A stretch of 64,000 nucleotides of DNA from Conoideocrella luteorostrata (lineage: Eukaryota; Ascomycota; Sordariomycetes; Hypocreales; Clavicipitaceae), in the NCBI GenBank assembly GCA_032433595.1, contig JASWJB010000005.1, positions 62,001 through 126,000 on the forward strand. Direction: 5' to 3'. The notes beneath the pieces were generated by a model, which saw only the letters and a program-made list of their open reading frames with translations, made no database searches and was not told where the DNA came from. Below are positions 1-13,185 of the stretch, piece after piece (within the stretch, counting starts at the first letter, position 1; each line of letters starts with the position of its first letter). The position numbers and the translations under genes were made by a program.

Positions 1-588
1 AGCTTCCGGACGATCTGTCATATTATCCAAAGTTATTGCTCTAAACGGTCAGGATGTAGTCAGTAACAGCAAGCCCATCCGAATTTTGCGCAATCTTCTG
101 GTTGAGGAAGCCTGTTGCTGCGAAAGCAGCCAAAAAAACAATGCCAGCATTGCCCGTCAGCCTCGACAGGGGTTGAGACGGAAACCTTGTCTGGCCTATA
201 AACAGACAGTCCCGTGTTTCTCCACCTTTGTTAGCCAAGCTGTTCTCTCAACCCAATCTCTCCCGATCGCAAACGCAATCCGGACGGGGCCCAAACGCCA
301 TCATCAAGGCTGGTTGTACATACATATGCGCCTCAGAGGCATTAGGATAAAACAAAATTGAATCTCCGAGATCGCCGACCAACCCGGAAGAAACGCCCTG
401 GACCCGAGGCAAGCCACAAGTTTTACGGGTCTGCGTAACGAAGCCTGCCACTCTCTGATCTGCTGTGTATGGACTCCGCAGCTACGGGGGTAACTCACAA
501 TAATTTACAGAGTACGGAGTACTTTCTCAGGCGTTAATTTCCCGATATGGCATCTGGCTGATCTCAGACTCCATCCAGATACGACGGG
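1..588. other. Upstream spacer, no gene recognised
   Basis: No frame here gives a recognisable protein; only short overlapping open frames on both strands. One copy of the dispersed 9-mer TACGGAGTA lies at 513-521, about 75 bp before the first coding region, so the right part is probably promoter and 5' untranslated sequence of the metallo-beta-lactamase-fold gene. Confidence 0.5.
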
Positions 589-1650
589 ATGCACAGCATG
601 CAGGCTTCTGCACCATTGTTGTCGCCGTCCTCGTCCTCGTCCACGTCAACGCCACCGCCGCGCATTCGAGTCGATGGCAAGGAACAATGGGCAGGATTGA
701 TCAGGTCTGTTTTACGCCCGATCCTAGTTCATTTGAACGAGGACACGACGTGGCTTTTGCAGTTACCACGACATAATAAGTGGTTCAATATTCTTATTGA
801 CCCGTGGCTTCAACATTCGCAATCTGATGTTCACCCACTCTTCAGCACGCAGTCGCATGTTTCCCTGCCCAGCGTTGCAACCATAGAAGACCTCAATAAG
901 ATCCTTCAGGACATTGAGGGTGCCAGGCCACAAACCGGGGCTGAGGGTCGAGGTCCTGGGCCAAATGCTTCCATGATCGACGCCGTTGTTATATCGCACG
1001 AGTTCACCGATCATTGCCACCAAAAGACCCTACTTGAATTGCCTCGTTCTACACCTGTCTACGCGGCTGATGTTGCTGCTGACTTGATACGCAGCTGGGG
1101 CTACTTCACCCAAGTTATCACAGCTCCTGCGCTAGGTGCGGGCGTCAAATGGTCCCAGCTGACGGTTGGCCCATTGCCGGACTGGCTGGCCATTGGTCGG
1201 GTCATCACACCGGGGAATGCCTTGTATTACCATTCGGCCATTATTTTTGCTTTCGATATTGGCGCCGGTGATGGTGGCGAAGCAATTTTGTATTCCCCCC
1301 ATGGAATTGACAGTAAAGATCTTGCCGGATTAGAGGCTTCTGGTCTTAAAATCCTAGCTCTTCTTCACGGACTGGATGATGTGCGTATTTGGCTCACCAA
1401 GCAGCTGAACCTCGGCGCTCTGAATGGCATTCGGGCCGCCAGCAAAGCAAAATACTGGTTCCCGACGCACGATGAGAAGAAGAAAGGCACAGGATTAATA
1501 GGGTATTTGTTACAACGAACTAGCTATTCCTTTGAGGAAGCCGTATGTCATGAAGAGCAGCGACTGAAACAAATTGACGGTGGTGAATATCTGCCGTCTT
1601 ATCAGTTTATGAAGCTCGGGTCGGGGGATGGTCTTGTATTACTGGCATGA
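589..1650 (+). CDS. Metallo-beta-lactamase-fold hydrolase-like protein
   Basis: A single-exon 353-aa protein. After a low-complexity Ser/Thr/Pro N-terminus (residues 8-25) the fold begins with the WLLQLP and WFNILIDPWL strands typical of the metallo-beta-lactamase superfamily. The metal-binding motif is present in altered form at residues 137-144, SHEFTDHCH, where the family consensus is HxHxDH; the first His is replaced by Ser136-His137 spacing, but the Asp141-His142 pair is kept. Later candidate metal ligands are the His in YSPHG and the His in FPTHDE near the C-terminus. Proteins of this type in filamentous fungi are usually annotated only as superfamily members with unknown substrate. The start is the first ATG in frame; a second ATG three codons later is equally possible. 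Length fits a complete domain. Substrate and cellular role cannot be told from the sequence. Confidence 0.8.
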   Translation: MHSMQASAPLLSPSSSSSTSTPPPRIRVDGKEQWAGLIRSVLRPILVHLNEDTTWLLQLPRHNKWFNILIDPWLQHSQSDVHPLFSTQSHVSLPSVATIEDLNKILQDIEGARPQTGAEGRGPGPNASMIDAVVISHEFTDHCHQKTLLELPRSTPVYAADVAADLIRSWGYFTQVITAPALGAGVKWSQLTVGPLPDWLAIGRVITPGNALYYHSAIIFAFDIGAGDGGEAILYSPHGIDSKDLAGLEASGLKILALLHGLDDVRIWLTKQLNLGALNGIRAASKAKYWFPTHDEKKKGTGLIGYLLQRTSYSFEEAVCHEEQRLKQIDGGEYLPSYQFMKLGSGDGLVLLA

Positions 1651-4600
1651 TTTGTCAAAGATGGATTCTCGCTGTCTGAGCGACCGTGTGAAGAGTGTGT
1701 AGAAGTTGGTGATGGTAGTTCTGTACGGTGCAATGGCGGAACGGAGGGTACGTGTACGTCTTATCACGCACCCTCATTTTTACCAGAGGAAACCGCGACT
1801 GCCGGTGTGGAAGGTATTCTGGAATATTTACGTCTTACGTAGCGTTAGTGAGCATTTGGAAAATTTCGCCCGGTGAATTGTGCATATAAAGACGTTTGTC
1901 CCGATTCTATTTGTTGGTGCCAATGCGAAGCGCTCTTCCCGAGGGACGATTCTTGTCGCCCAGAGTGTAGTCGGGGACGATGGCAAGTACGGAATGGGTA
2001 GGCTGCCGAGATACATTTGGTTACTTCCAGATGCGGTACCTAGAGATGCTGGCTGGTAATATGCCTTGCTGGATTCTGTCGCCCAACCTGTTCAAGACTC
2101 AGAATTTCTGACCTATTTGCATTGTCTCCATTACCGGAGCCGACAAGATCGAGTGGTAACTCGCGTGACTGGCTCTAAATTGAAGGACTCTTTCAATGTT
2201 GAAGCAGTCTTCTCCTCAATAAGTGGTGCCGACAATTGCATCGGTTTGTGCTGGGAAAGACCTGCACCGCCACAGGTCTCTGCTTGATGCGTTTTCTGGG
2301 ACCAGGTAAAGCTCTCAACAGCATGTCTTGAAGAGAATAAATGCGCCAAGTTCTTACCTAATAATTTCGACCGCCAATTGGGATGCTATCATATCCTGCG
2401 GTGCACTGATGAAAGGACATCACCAGATTGGATTACGACGTCATGACTGGTGGCTCTATTTTCTTCTCCGGAGAGGCAAGAAAGACTCTCACTTAGCTTG
2501 ATGGAGTGTCGGGAGGTGATCAAATTCTACGGATCAGACATGCTAGTGAAGCCAGTATCGTGGGAAAGGTTAGGACCGTCAACCCGTCAAGCACGAACAA
2601 ACGAAGAACAGACGTGGAATGTACGGAGGCTGATCCTGGCTGGAAAGAGAGCGACTCGATCGGAATACAAGTTACTGATGCCATTGCAATCCGTAGCTAA
2701 AATGGCTGAGTATAATTTGCCTGTCAAGGTTCTAAAACCGAGGCTCTACAGAGGGAACTCAATTACGACCACATCAATGGTGCTGGTAGGCATCCAAGCG
2801 CTTCCCAATTCTATCAAATCATCAAAACCTTGTCCGACTAACAAAACCGAATCACTGCTAATACTGAGTCTCCCGACGGCTGGACTTGGACTTGTTCAAA
2901 GACCTGCTGAAAGCCGTTGCTACGGTAGCCACCTAGCCATCAAGGTGCGATGACGGTTACTGGAAGCTCCTTATAAACAGCAGCTAAAAAAAAAATAAGA
3001 CAAGTTTGCCATGGAACCAACGATGCCCCCGTGGTCGGTATAAACCTTCAGAGCGTGGGGCGACACATCTGTCGACCATCTGGTATCCCCCGAGCACACA
3101 ATGGCCAATATTTCCCTTTCAGACATCAAATAGCGTCATTACAGTCCCCTAGCTCGTGCGACATGCTCATATTAATCCTCACTTTTGAGAAGTTCGAGTC
3201 TGTCGCGTTTATTCCTGGATCTGTTCGTCCAGTTGGAACAGAACTCCTCTGGTTCCGGCATCACATACATCTGTGGCCATGTGGAATTGGGCTCTTACAC
3301 ACACACGCACACGGGAAGGAAAAAAAGGAAAGCTGTTAACAGGCGGCAAGCGAAGACCCTCTTTGGAAAGCAAACTGTCTCTGGAGAAATAAAATGCAAA
3401 TGGTATACGTCGTAGGCTCCTGCAAGGAGACTGACACGGTTGACACAACTGTTCACGTAGGTAGGTGTCGGGGGACAACAGTAATCTTGTTGTCAAAAAC
3501 TGTGTAGACTGTAGATGCAAATGATCATGTCGATCTTTATATCGTGGTCGGACAGAAGTTATCACAATCAGTGTCCAGGAAGGTGATTTCTGCTCAGCGC
3601 GAGGAAAGCTGCGGGAACTCCTTCTTTGTTCCTTGCAACAGAGATGTGACGGCCTTTTGTCATTTCTTGTCCTCTTCTGGCATGGTAGATACCCTAGATA
3701 ATATTTTTCTCGTTGAACTACGATTTAATTTATTTCTCACGACTTGAACTTTGCTGCTTTGCTGCTTTGCGCGACACATTATCTTGCCACCAGTTACGCT
3801 ACACTGGCTTTAGGAAACGGTGTCGAAAACGCCGGGCAAAAAGCTGGACCAAACAAGCGCATGCATCATTGCTTCAATCACACGTCGAGTTCAACGGGGG
3901 GAAGGAGGTTCCTTTGCTAACCGCACAAGTGGGCAAATTGTTCCCATCCATTCTTTGCCCCAAAGTGTATCCTAGCCAGGGAGGGCCGGAAATTACGTCT
4001 GGGTCCAGCCGTCCAGACTTCCAGGCAGCCCGATGATACCCTGGTGATGGGGAAGTCTAGCCCGCTCCTGTCGGCCAAATGAAAGACAATACATACGTGC
4101 GCAACGGTCAGTCAGTACCTGCATTGCAGTAGAGTGGTGGTTCGGCTGATACCCTGGATCCCAGTTACCCGCCAACGCCCGCCTGCAAGGCACAAAGGGC
4201 AGTGCGCTAGAAATGCACTGACTGGCCGTCGCCAGACACTGGCTGCAGCACGTCGATCGTCCTGTGGCGCAGCCAAGTCAAGATTGAATACTCCGTACTC
4301 CGTACTGAGTACTCCATCAGGAGTAACGGTTACTGCACTATAATAACCTGATGCCCTCGAGAGTCTTAGGAGCGTAGTAGATGTTTGTGTCGAGCGAGTC
4401 AGGCATTGCCGCGCGAATTATTGCCCAAAAAAAAAAAAAGTCTTATGAGTAATGCCGTTTTGGGCCTGTCTTTATAGTTAACTGAGCAGTGGTTATGAAA
4501 TAATGTGTGTGAAGAAAGTCTAGGTTTTGCGCGCACCTCAGAAGTGAATTGTTGACGCGTTCACGGTGTAGCTCAAGTGATACCAAGGCTGTAGTTTATT

Positions 4601-4674
4601 CCCTTGCCCATCCCTTTCCATGGGGTTAGCAATAATGGTTAATAGAGGTTTCTCGTGCAGCGAGTTGCTATTGC

Positions 4675-4725
4675 GACGGGCAGATTAAATCTGTAACTGA
4701 ATTGCAGCAACTTAATCTGCCCGTC
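4675..4725. repeat. Perfect 14-bp inverted repeat
   Basis: The arm GACGGGCAGATTAA at 4675-4688 is matched exactly by its reverse complement at 4712-4725, separated by a 23-nt loop. Flanking bases do not extend the pairing. It could be a fold-back element terminus, an operator-like palindrome or a relic of a transposon; nothing adjacent decides between these. Confidence 0.6.
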
Positions 4726-6211
4726 CAGTCACTGTAAGACCTGGTGCGAGCAACCCCCTCTGGACTACGGAGTGGTTCCCTCCTCCTTATAGGTGGTCTT
4801 CTTGGCGGACAACCGCATCCAATCATTTTCCCGTCTGTTCGAGGCTTTTAGGTTATAAGTGGGTCTATTTGGGGACCATCACTACTGATAAGTGGGCCTT
4901 CGTCTTGTGCTCCGTATAGCCCGAAAAACCCTTTAGACCCTTGGCTGGCGGGGGAAGTTAGCACTACTACTCTGTAGACGTGAGCGGATAACTGCTGGGT
5001 ACCGTTATTCCTCTTGGAGAAGCGCCTAAATCTTGGCAGGTACGCTGTCTTCTTTGGGCAGGCGGATTCCCAGGATGTAGAGTACGCATTTAAAAGCCGT
5101 GGATACAGTAAGCTGACGAATTCGTGGATGCGGCTCCATCAACATTAATTATTGGTTCCTTGGACTGGAAACATGGAATATGTTTTCCGGCACGAGAAAC
5201 TCATTCCGGGTCATCTCATTGTCTCGGCTACTTGCCACCGCGAGGCGTAGCGGAGCCTATTATCCGTCAAGACAAATTCGCGAGATAGGTAAAACGAAAC
5301 CCTCCCCCAAAGAAACGACAGGAATGTCGCAAAACTGAAGGGGAAGAAAATCGCGGATTAACAATGCAGGAATACTTCTGTGACAGGTCGTAGGTAATAT
5401 GGGACTAGCCACTCTACACACCACCACAACAATTTGGAAGCCCATGATATTGTAACAGAATCTCGACTGCCAATCAGTGCTGGTGGTAAGTTCAGTGGTA
5501 ACATCGAGACCATGGCCATATTGTATTTGCCCCTCCGACTCCCACCAGCCGCATTGCGAGAACGTTTGGTTCCATTGTTAGCCACTGACCGCAAAAATTT
5601 CAACGCACCTACAGGTAGACTCTGATCTGCTGCCAAGATCGTGAAAGATTTAGGGTGCATACGATGACTCCGAGACTTCCTCCACCATCTTAACAAACTT
5701 TTTGAACCCGCAACCGCAATTGAAGAACGCGGAATACTAAGCTGGAAAGAAATCTTTTCTCGCAGAAACTATGTACCACGGATCCTCGGCCCAGGGATTG
5801 GCAGTGCCTAACCGGTAGTGAAATCCATCGCACTATTAAAAAGCTGTTCCGGTGTATCTCCCAAATATGTGGCACATCCTCATAGTTGCTGCTTTTTATA
5901 TTGATAACACTTATGGTACTTTTGCGTTTGGGGAAAACGGTCCTTCTAATGTTAGCTATCTAGTTTTGCGAGAGACCTTTAATACTAGCTTAATGGCTCT
6001 ATCTTGACGCTCATAGATATGTAACTATCTTACATTTATTTCATAAAACGAAAAATGAAGTTACTTGCATCTTATCACTTATTTTATCCGAGGACTGATA
6101 CGATCTCTACCCTTCCAATACAATACCAGCGGTCGAAGCCATGGAAACACTGGGTGGATGTAAAATAACAAGAAGGTGTGCTTGTTACCCCTATAGACCA
6201 AAAAGATCCCC

Positions 6212-6235
6212 CAGTGCAAGCGGCTGCTTGCACTG
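6212..6235. repeat. Perfect 9-bp hairpin
   Basis: CAGTGCAAG at 6212-6220 pairs perfectly with CTTGCACTG at 6227-6235 across a 6-nt loop. A second inverted pair, GTCACATT near 6264 and AATGTGAC near 6321, follows within 100 bp. No coding region flanks it. Function unknown. Confidence 0.5.
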
Positions 6236-8109
6236 CACCTTACATCTATATAAGGCCTTCACCGTCACATTACTACGCGCGTGCTAGCACCTTATAGTGA
6301 ATTTGAAACTGAAACACTCCAATGTGACGTAGCACTGTTTGTCCATGCCACATAGGTTCTTTTCCACATAGGAACCTGCCAAACCCGAGGATCTCGGGAA
6401 GTTCCCGAATCAAACGGTCCCACTGCACAATCACCTCTTTATCTTCATTGATACTATCCCGGCAGGCTGGAGGGCCGCGGTGGCCAGGGACAGGCCACTG
6501 TAGGTGCAGATATCTTGAATGGGCCAACGACGTTGCTTAGCAATCGGGAGATATGCGACTGGGTGAAGGCAACTGCTGGAAAGCTCGAAAGCTTTGCATG
6601 GCGTATGGATAGCGACTAGATTCGGCCACCGGTTGACATGTCTCGCGAGGCTATCGCCGAGAGCAAAGTCAACGCATTTATTCTTCGACTTGTTGGAATC
6701 TTCAATCAAATATATCCTTGGTATCGTAATTGCTTAATCGTTATCACATTTACAGCCAACTTGCAGATTTGTATTCAAGATATGGTAGTCGAAATGCTGC
6801 GATGTCGTCAACGAGGACTTTGGCGGATATGTCCTGGATTATAAATATTCATAAGGCTTTCACAATAGCTTTTTAGTAACCGTCAAGCCATCCTCCTTAG
6901 TATCTGAAATATACATTCGTCTGATTCTGATCCCCAAGATGGCACCTGTGACTAAAATTTATCTAATCGAAAAATAAAAGCTAAATAGACGCAGCAAAGC
7001 AAGAGTCTTTTTCTTTCTTTTCTTTTCTAGTGCCTCGTTAGGAAAGGTGGGCAGAATAGTGGCTCATCGCAAATACCGAAAGCAGCCAAATATAGAATAA
7101 GAAGTGGAAATAACTTTTCTTCCTAACATACGCACAGCATTTCCCCATTATTGCCCTGCCCGGCCACCGCCTCGTTAATATCCTTCAAATCTCCCACTTC
7201 CGAGCAAAAGCCGCACGTCCTTTCCAACTGTGCACAACTAGGGCGCAGACTGCGTTTTTAATTGAATTAGCCCTTGTAGATATGCAGCTATTGGTAAACT
7301 TCGTGATTGATGGCCATCAAAATTCGGTCTGTAAGAAAGCCAGCTATGTAACTGTTGCATATAATATAAGGGGCTACGAGTACCAACAGGAGGTGATCTC
7401 TGGTTATCGCTTGGCTACGCTAGATTTTTGTGCAGCAGTAACATCTGGCTTAGTTACCGTTGTAACTTAATCGCATAACTTTATCCTGGAACACCTCCAT
7501 GCATCGAGGTGGACAAGGTGGAGCTGGAAGTACGCGTCAAAGCGGGTCTCCTTGCCCTGATACGAAGTCATATCGTGTCATCGTGAAGATCCCGAGATTA
7601 CTTCAGTCAGTGGTTACGCGTCTGCACCGGGTTCGAATCGTTTTCCATGTGTAGGCCAACCCTATAAGTGGATTTCTTTACGGAGCAAGGTCAATGCCAC
7701 CATGCAGGGGCATGGTTTTCTCAATGGCCACTGGCTACAATGCTCGTACGGCAACGCGCCGTGCTTGACATGTTCGCATTTGCCCCAGTGGGTCGTCGTC
7801 ACAGCCTGGAGCCGAGTCAGTCCAGGTGACCAATTGTAGCGTTGGAGCACCGCTCGCATCGCCGAATCTGTGACTTGTGCTGTAAACTTAATGCCACCCT
7901 CGTGTACGGAGTATACTACTGAATACTATGTCGCCCTGGGGTTTCCACGATAGCATGGGGCGGCTAGAAAGGGGAGCGACCATTCGCCCGCGGAAGTTCT
8001 TACATTATCTCGAAGACCTAACTGTGCTATCCATCTCGAATAAGCCGACGAGTGTCTCTTCGGGAACAGTGGTCGAATCGCGAACAGCGCGGCGACGGCG
8101 TTTCTCATC

Positions 8110-11100
8110 ATGAAATCGTTTCTCTGGCAACTCGTTGCCCTAGTACGGAAGAATTTCCTCGTCTCAGTTGCCAGACGACCGATTGGATTCGTCCTCTCCA
8201 CGTACGGATTGCCATTGGCAATACTCGCCCTTCTCCTTTCAATACCGTCGTTCTTTCCGGATACCAACTCTATCGGTATTTCAGACGCAAAACCAATCAG
8301 ATCACTAGCCGATACAGTGAACAGAAAGCTGGTAATTGTTCGGCCACTTAACTTGGGTAGCGATGTGGACGATGTCATTGGGGAAGCAACTCACACACTT
8401 AGAAAGGACCTCCTAGTGTTCCAAAACAACGAAGATTCACTACTATCAACATGCATACCAGACACGCGGGGAATCAGCGATTGTCATGCGATTGTCATTT
8501 TCAAGGATTCTCCGCGCACCAACGCTCCGCTGGCAGATCTACCCAACAAGAATCACACATGGAGATATACCATACGAGCTGATCCTGCGCGAAACAATCA
8601 AAATCTTGATATCGGAAAGCACAGCGGTGATCAGGAAGATTTGTATATGCCATTACAGCTAGCCATCAATAATGCCATCACCAACTCGACAGTCATTCCC
8701 GAAACCATCATGTTCACGCGGCAAGAGCCGGCCAGCCCAGAAAATGATTTCACGTCTCACGCAGCCATTATTGGCAGAATATACGTCTTCGCCCTCGTCG
8801 TCGCCCATCTGAGCATCGTATACCGCTTGACAACCTTCATTACCTCCGAGCGAGACTGCGGCATGTCCCAGCTAATTGATTCCATGGGCGGAGAAAAGGC
8901 CATTGTGACGCGGGTCCTCAGCTGGTTGATTACAGTTGACCTGGTCGCTCTACCGTGCTACATTTTTATGGGCGTTTTGTACCAACGCCTGGCGTTTCCT
9001 GCATCAAGCGCTGCCTTGATAATTGGTTGGCAAATACTTCTCGGATTTGCAATTAATAGTTCAGCTGTGTTTGCAGCTGCCTTCTTTTCCAAGTCACGGG
9101 TATCTGCTATCGTTATTATCCTTGCCTTTATCGTTTTGTCGATTACTGCACAAATGTATGCTTCGGAGTCTCGCCCGCATCCTCTGCACATGACAGTTGC
9201 AGCACTCTCCCTTTTCTTCCCTAGCGCGAATAGCGTATATTTCACACAGCAGATGTGCTTGTGGCAATTGCATGGCTTGTCAGCCGACAGCAGCCAGCTT
9301 CCGCCCGAGATCCCAGGGCTTTACTCCAAGTCCTATTCCGTGGGTCAAAATACCCTTTTAGGGTTCCTCGCCTTGAATATTTTCATCTATTTTATAGCCG
9401 CCGTTGGTGTTGAGAAGGTTCTGCATGGAATCCACTATCGGAAGAGACAGTTTTCCAATAGTCATACCTCATCAACAAGCGATGTCGTACGCGCACGGGG
9501 GCTGAGGAAAGTATTCACCCAGAACGCCTTCTTTCGAATCTGGCGTTTCTGCATTTGCAGAAGGAAAAAGCCAGTTGCGGCAGTAGACGATATCAGTTTC
9601 GACGCTCAGAGTGGCCAAATCATGTGCCTGGTCGGGCAGAACGGATCGGGGAAATCGACCACTCTACATATGTTGTCTGGGTTTGCCAAACCCACAGAAG
9701 GATCTGTTCTGCTGGAAGCTCGGCCGTCGCAAGTCGGCATTTGCCCTCAGAATAATACTCTGTGGGACAATTTGACTGTCGAGGAGCATGTCCATCTCTG
9801 GAATGACATCAAGTCCGGTCAGCGTTCCCACGCAGCCCTTGAACTTCTGATCAGGCAGTGTGACCTCTTTCCCAAACGTAAGTTTAAGGCGAGGGAGCTT
9901 AGCGGTGGACAGAAACGTAAGCTGCAGCTCGCTTGCATGTTTGTTGGCAATTCAACTATATGCTTGATAGATGAGTGTACCTCAGGACTAGATCCCCTGT
10001 CACGCAGAGCAATCTGGGAGATCCTCCTCCAGCAACGGTCGAAGCGCAGTATCATCTTTACTACTCATTTTCTTGATGAGGTCGATATTCTAGCCGATTA
10101 CATTGTTCTTCTTGCTGATGGCAAGATCAAGTGCCAGGGCGTGCCCGCCCAACTGAAATCTCAGTACGGAGGGGGCTACAAAGTCCTTGTTCCCCCCTCC
10201 GCGCCGAGCCTTGGCTACGACTATCCTCGCTCGACTCATCAAGATAAGACGATTTACCAAGTCCCAGACTCAATAACAGCCTCTCGCATGGTTTCTAGGT
10301 ATGTCGATGCCGGTATTAGAGATGTTGCAATTTCAGGGCCACGGTTTGAAGAAATCTTTCTTCACTTGCTCCAAGATGATGTTGCCTTCAAGCAATCCAC
10401 GAGCGTTACAAGCATGGATCAGAACTTCAGTATGACTCCTGGGAGAGAAATATCGTCATGGACACAGTTTCGTGTTCTTTATAAAAAGCGCTGGACCGTC
10501 CTGGCTAAGTTCTGGAGCCCTTATCTTCTAAGTGTCATCGTGCCTTTGGCTATAATGCTTCTTATTACTAGTTCAACTCCAGACTACAAATACCCCGCTT
10601 GCGATGCTCTTCAGGACACCTCGTCGGTTGCTCCAAATATCAATCTCCAATGGGACGATCAATGTTCACTAGGACGAAGCACCTGCGACCAGCTCTCTAT
10701 TTCTCCCATCCAAGCCAACGCAACACTATTCAGTTTGTTCAAGAGCGGCTACCAGGAACTGTCCGATATAAGCGTTCAAGCGTACAATAAGTTCGTCGCT
10801 GTTCAGAGTTCGCGCGACGAGATGTTGAAACATATCGCCAAGAATAAGACCCTCGCTGGGTACGGCGGAATTTTCGCCGGATCAGCTAGCGAGGTGCCTA
10901 CAATTGCATACAGGATTCTCTTTTCCGAGCAGTCTGGGTCCAAGTTACTAGACATATGGAGTCAAATGCAAGGGGGTATTGAGATAAACTCTTCCCAAGA
11001 GGTCATACCCAAGTCCCGCAAGGCATGTAACCGAATTCCGTCTTTGAGAAAGTTTTGCTAACTGATGACTTATCCAGGCTGCTGACATGAACGGCTACGC

Positions 11101-13185
11101 CTATCTTCTTGTAATCACGATAGTCCTAGTACTCTATCCAGCTAGCTTTGTGTTGTATCCCGCACTGGAGCAAACCCGCAAAGTCAGGGCTGTACAGTAT
11201 GCGAACGGAGTTCGACAAGCGCCACTGTGGGCAGCGTACAGCGCTTTCGACTTTCTTTGGGTTCTCATCGTTTCAGTCGGGGTCACGCTTTTGAGTGCCG
11301 TAAGAGTTAACTTCAACGGACCCATTCTGGTATTACTAGTCATCTTTGCCTTGTATGGGCTTGCGGCCATGTTGATGGGATATATCATTGCGCACTTCAC
11401 AAATGGCCCTCTGAAGTCATATATAGCTGCTCTGGGATTCGGCCTGCTCTCGTGGGTTGCTATAAGCATTTCAACTCAGGTAAGAATTTTATCAGTATCA
11501 AGAAAAATAGGTTGTTAGCGTCATTAACACCAGAAGTAACAGGTAGACGATAAATCCTCAACCATGGCAGGGATCGTGTTTGGGGTTGACCTTTTCTTAC
11601 CCATTGGAAATGTATTCCGCGCTCTGTTTTTTGCTCTAAATATGAAAGAAACTGGGTGTAGAGACGGAAAACCTATCGACTTTGGGTCCATTCATGGTTT
11701 TGGCGGCCCCCTACTCTACCTCTGTCTGCAAGTCAGCGCACTTCTCTTCATTCTTACTTGGCTGGAAGGCGGCTTTCCAAAATTTCGCATTGGCCATCGT
11801 CGCAGTATCTTTAAGCGGGACAAATTTGCGGAGCTTGAACTAGCCAACATTTCTCGCCAGGAAACCTTGCTCGAAAGCGATATCTCTAGAGAAATTGCGC
11901 GAGCTGAAAAGACAACCACTGACCTTCTCCGGGTTCTGCACGTCAGCAAGAACTTTGGAACCAACAAAGCTGTAGACGACGTCACTTTCAGTCTCCCTAG
12001 AGGAGATGTTATGGCTCTCTTAGGGGCAAACGGAGCTGGGAAGTCGACATTGGCCAACATGATGATGCAACAGATCTACCCGAGTGACGGAGAAATTATG
12101 CTTTGTCAAGAGGACAGCAGGCGGCCTTCATCGAAGAAGCATCTGGGAGGTATGGAGCATCACACACCGCACTAATAAAGACACCCACTTGGTACACCCT
12201 TGCTATGGAGTTCCAGTGGATCATCTCATTCCCTCATTCTCTTCACCACTCGTTGTGCTCTGTCCCATAGTCCATCACACTTCATGCATTTGCTAATTCT
12301 TCATCAGTCTGCCCACAATACGACGCGCTGGACTTGATGAACACACGAGATCACTTATACTTCTACGGTCGCATTAAGGGCGTAACGAACGTCAAAGAAA
12401 ATGTAGATTACATTATGGCTAAGCTCAACCTCACAAGGCATGCGCGAACACAAGCCTCTAAGCTTTCGGGGGGAAATAAGCGAAAACTGATGCTTGCTAT
12501 TGCATTGATGGGCACCCCATCTGTCTTGGTCCTTGATGAGCCAACTTCCTTCATGGATGCAATCGCAAAACGCCAATTCTGGAAAGTTATCCAGGAGATA
12601 AGCGAAGAGAGGTCCATTCTCCTTACCGTACGTCTCTCATTTTTATTCTCGTCCTTCGTTTATGTCTAGCTAGCTCTAACAAGCCATTAGACTCACAGCA
12701 TGGAGGAAGCGGATGCATTAAGTACGCGCACTCTTATTTTGCAGCGTCGAATTCTAGCAATTGGAACGACGCAATCACTACGCCAGCGCTACAGTAATGC
12801 ATACTTTGCCAGTCTTGTGCTTGCATCTGCGCCCACTTCATCCCAAGATGAAATGGACAGGGTGAAAGATTGGGTGCAAGCTATTGCTCCCAACGCTCGC
12901 TTTGAACGCGAGATACTGGGCGGGCAAGTTCGCTTTACCGTTCCTTCGTCGGCGAGTAGTGAAGACAGTGCCCTGCCTGTCGTCAAGCTGATTGAAACAA
13001 TAGAGCAAGACAAGAACATGATGGGAATAGAGCACTACTGTATAAGCGGGCCAACTCTCGAGGACGTGTTTTTGAGTGTTGTCAAGGAAAACAATGTGGA
13101 AGAAGAGTCAACTAGTGATGCAGAAGCAGAACGTATGGGTGCAAAATTCCGATTCTCTTGGAAGGCATCGTGGCTACGTCTTTAG
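8110..13185 (+). CDS. ABCA-type full-size ABC transporter
   Basis: Inferred exons are 8110-11001, 11078-11479, 11543-12149, 12308-12627 and 12691-13185, giving 1571 aa. The order is TMD1-NBD1-TMD2-NBD2. TMD1 starts with a hydrophobic helix at residues 30-48 followed by a large luminal loop, which is the ABCA layout. NBD1 has Walker A GQNGSGKST at 509, signature LSGGQ at 597 and Walker B CLIDE ending at 622. NBD2 has Walker A GANGAGKST at 1259, signature LSGGN at 1353 and DEPTS at 1377, then the H-loop THSMEEAD. Exon joins rebuild conserved motifs, for example the Q-loop VCPQYDAL across intron 3 and LTTHS across intron 4, so those joins are secure; intron 1, with a GTCATA donor, is the weakest. 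ABCA proteins move lipids across membranes in other organisms; the substrate here is unknown. Both NBDs depart from consensus: NBD1 reads DECTSGLD and NBD2 DEPTSFMD. Confidence 0.9.

Larger units (their letters stand above)
1651..8109. other. 6.4 kb gene-poor spacer
   Basis: No open frame above about 170 codons and none that I can assign to a family on either strand. The longest, at 2450-2953 plus, has no recognisable domain. Visible small structures are a CA-rich microsatellite near 3298-3315, adenine runs near 2987-2998 and 4427-4439, a perfect 14-bp inverted repeat at 4675-4725, a perfect 9-bp hairpin at 6212-6235, and three copies of the TACGGAGTA-type 9-mer (4289, 4296, 7905). A TpsiC-like GGTTCGAATC at about 7630 has no supporting tRNA cloverleaf. 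The stretch is compatible with decayed transposon or other relic sequence, but I cannot identify an element. Confidence 0.5.

Noticed and set aside
2450..2953. 167-codon plus-strand frame
   Set aside because: Composition is unremarkable and no domain is visible; it lies in a region of random-looking frames.
7620..7660. GGTTCGAATC resembling a tRNA TpsiC loop
   Set aside because: The bases on either side do not form a T stem, and no acceptor, D or anticodon stems can be drawn upstream.
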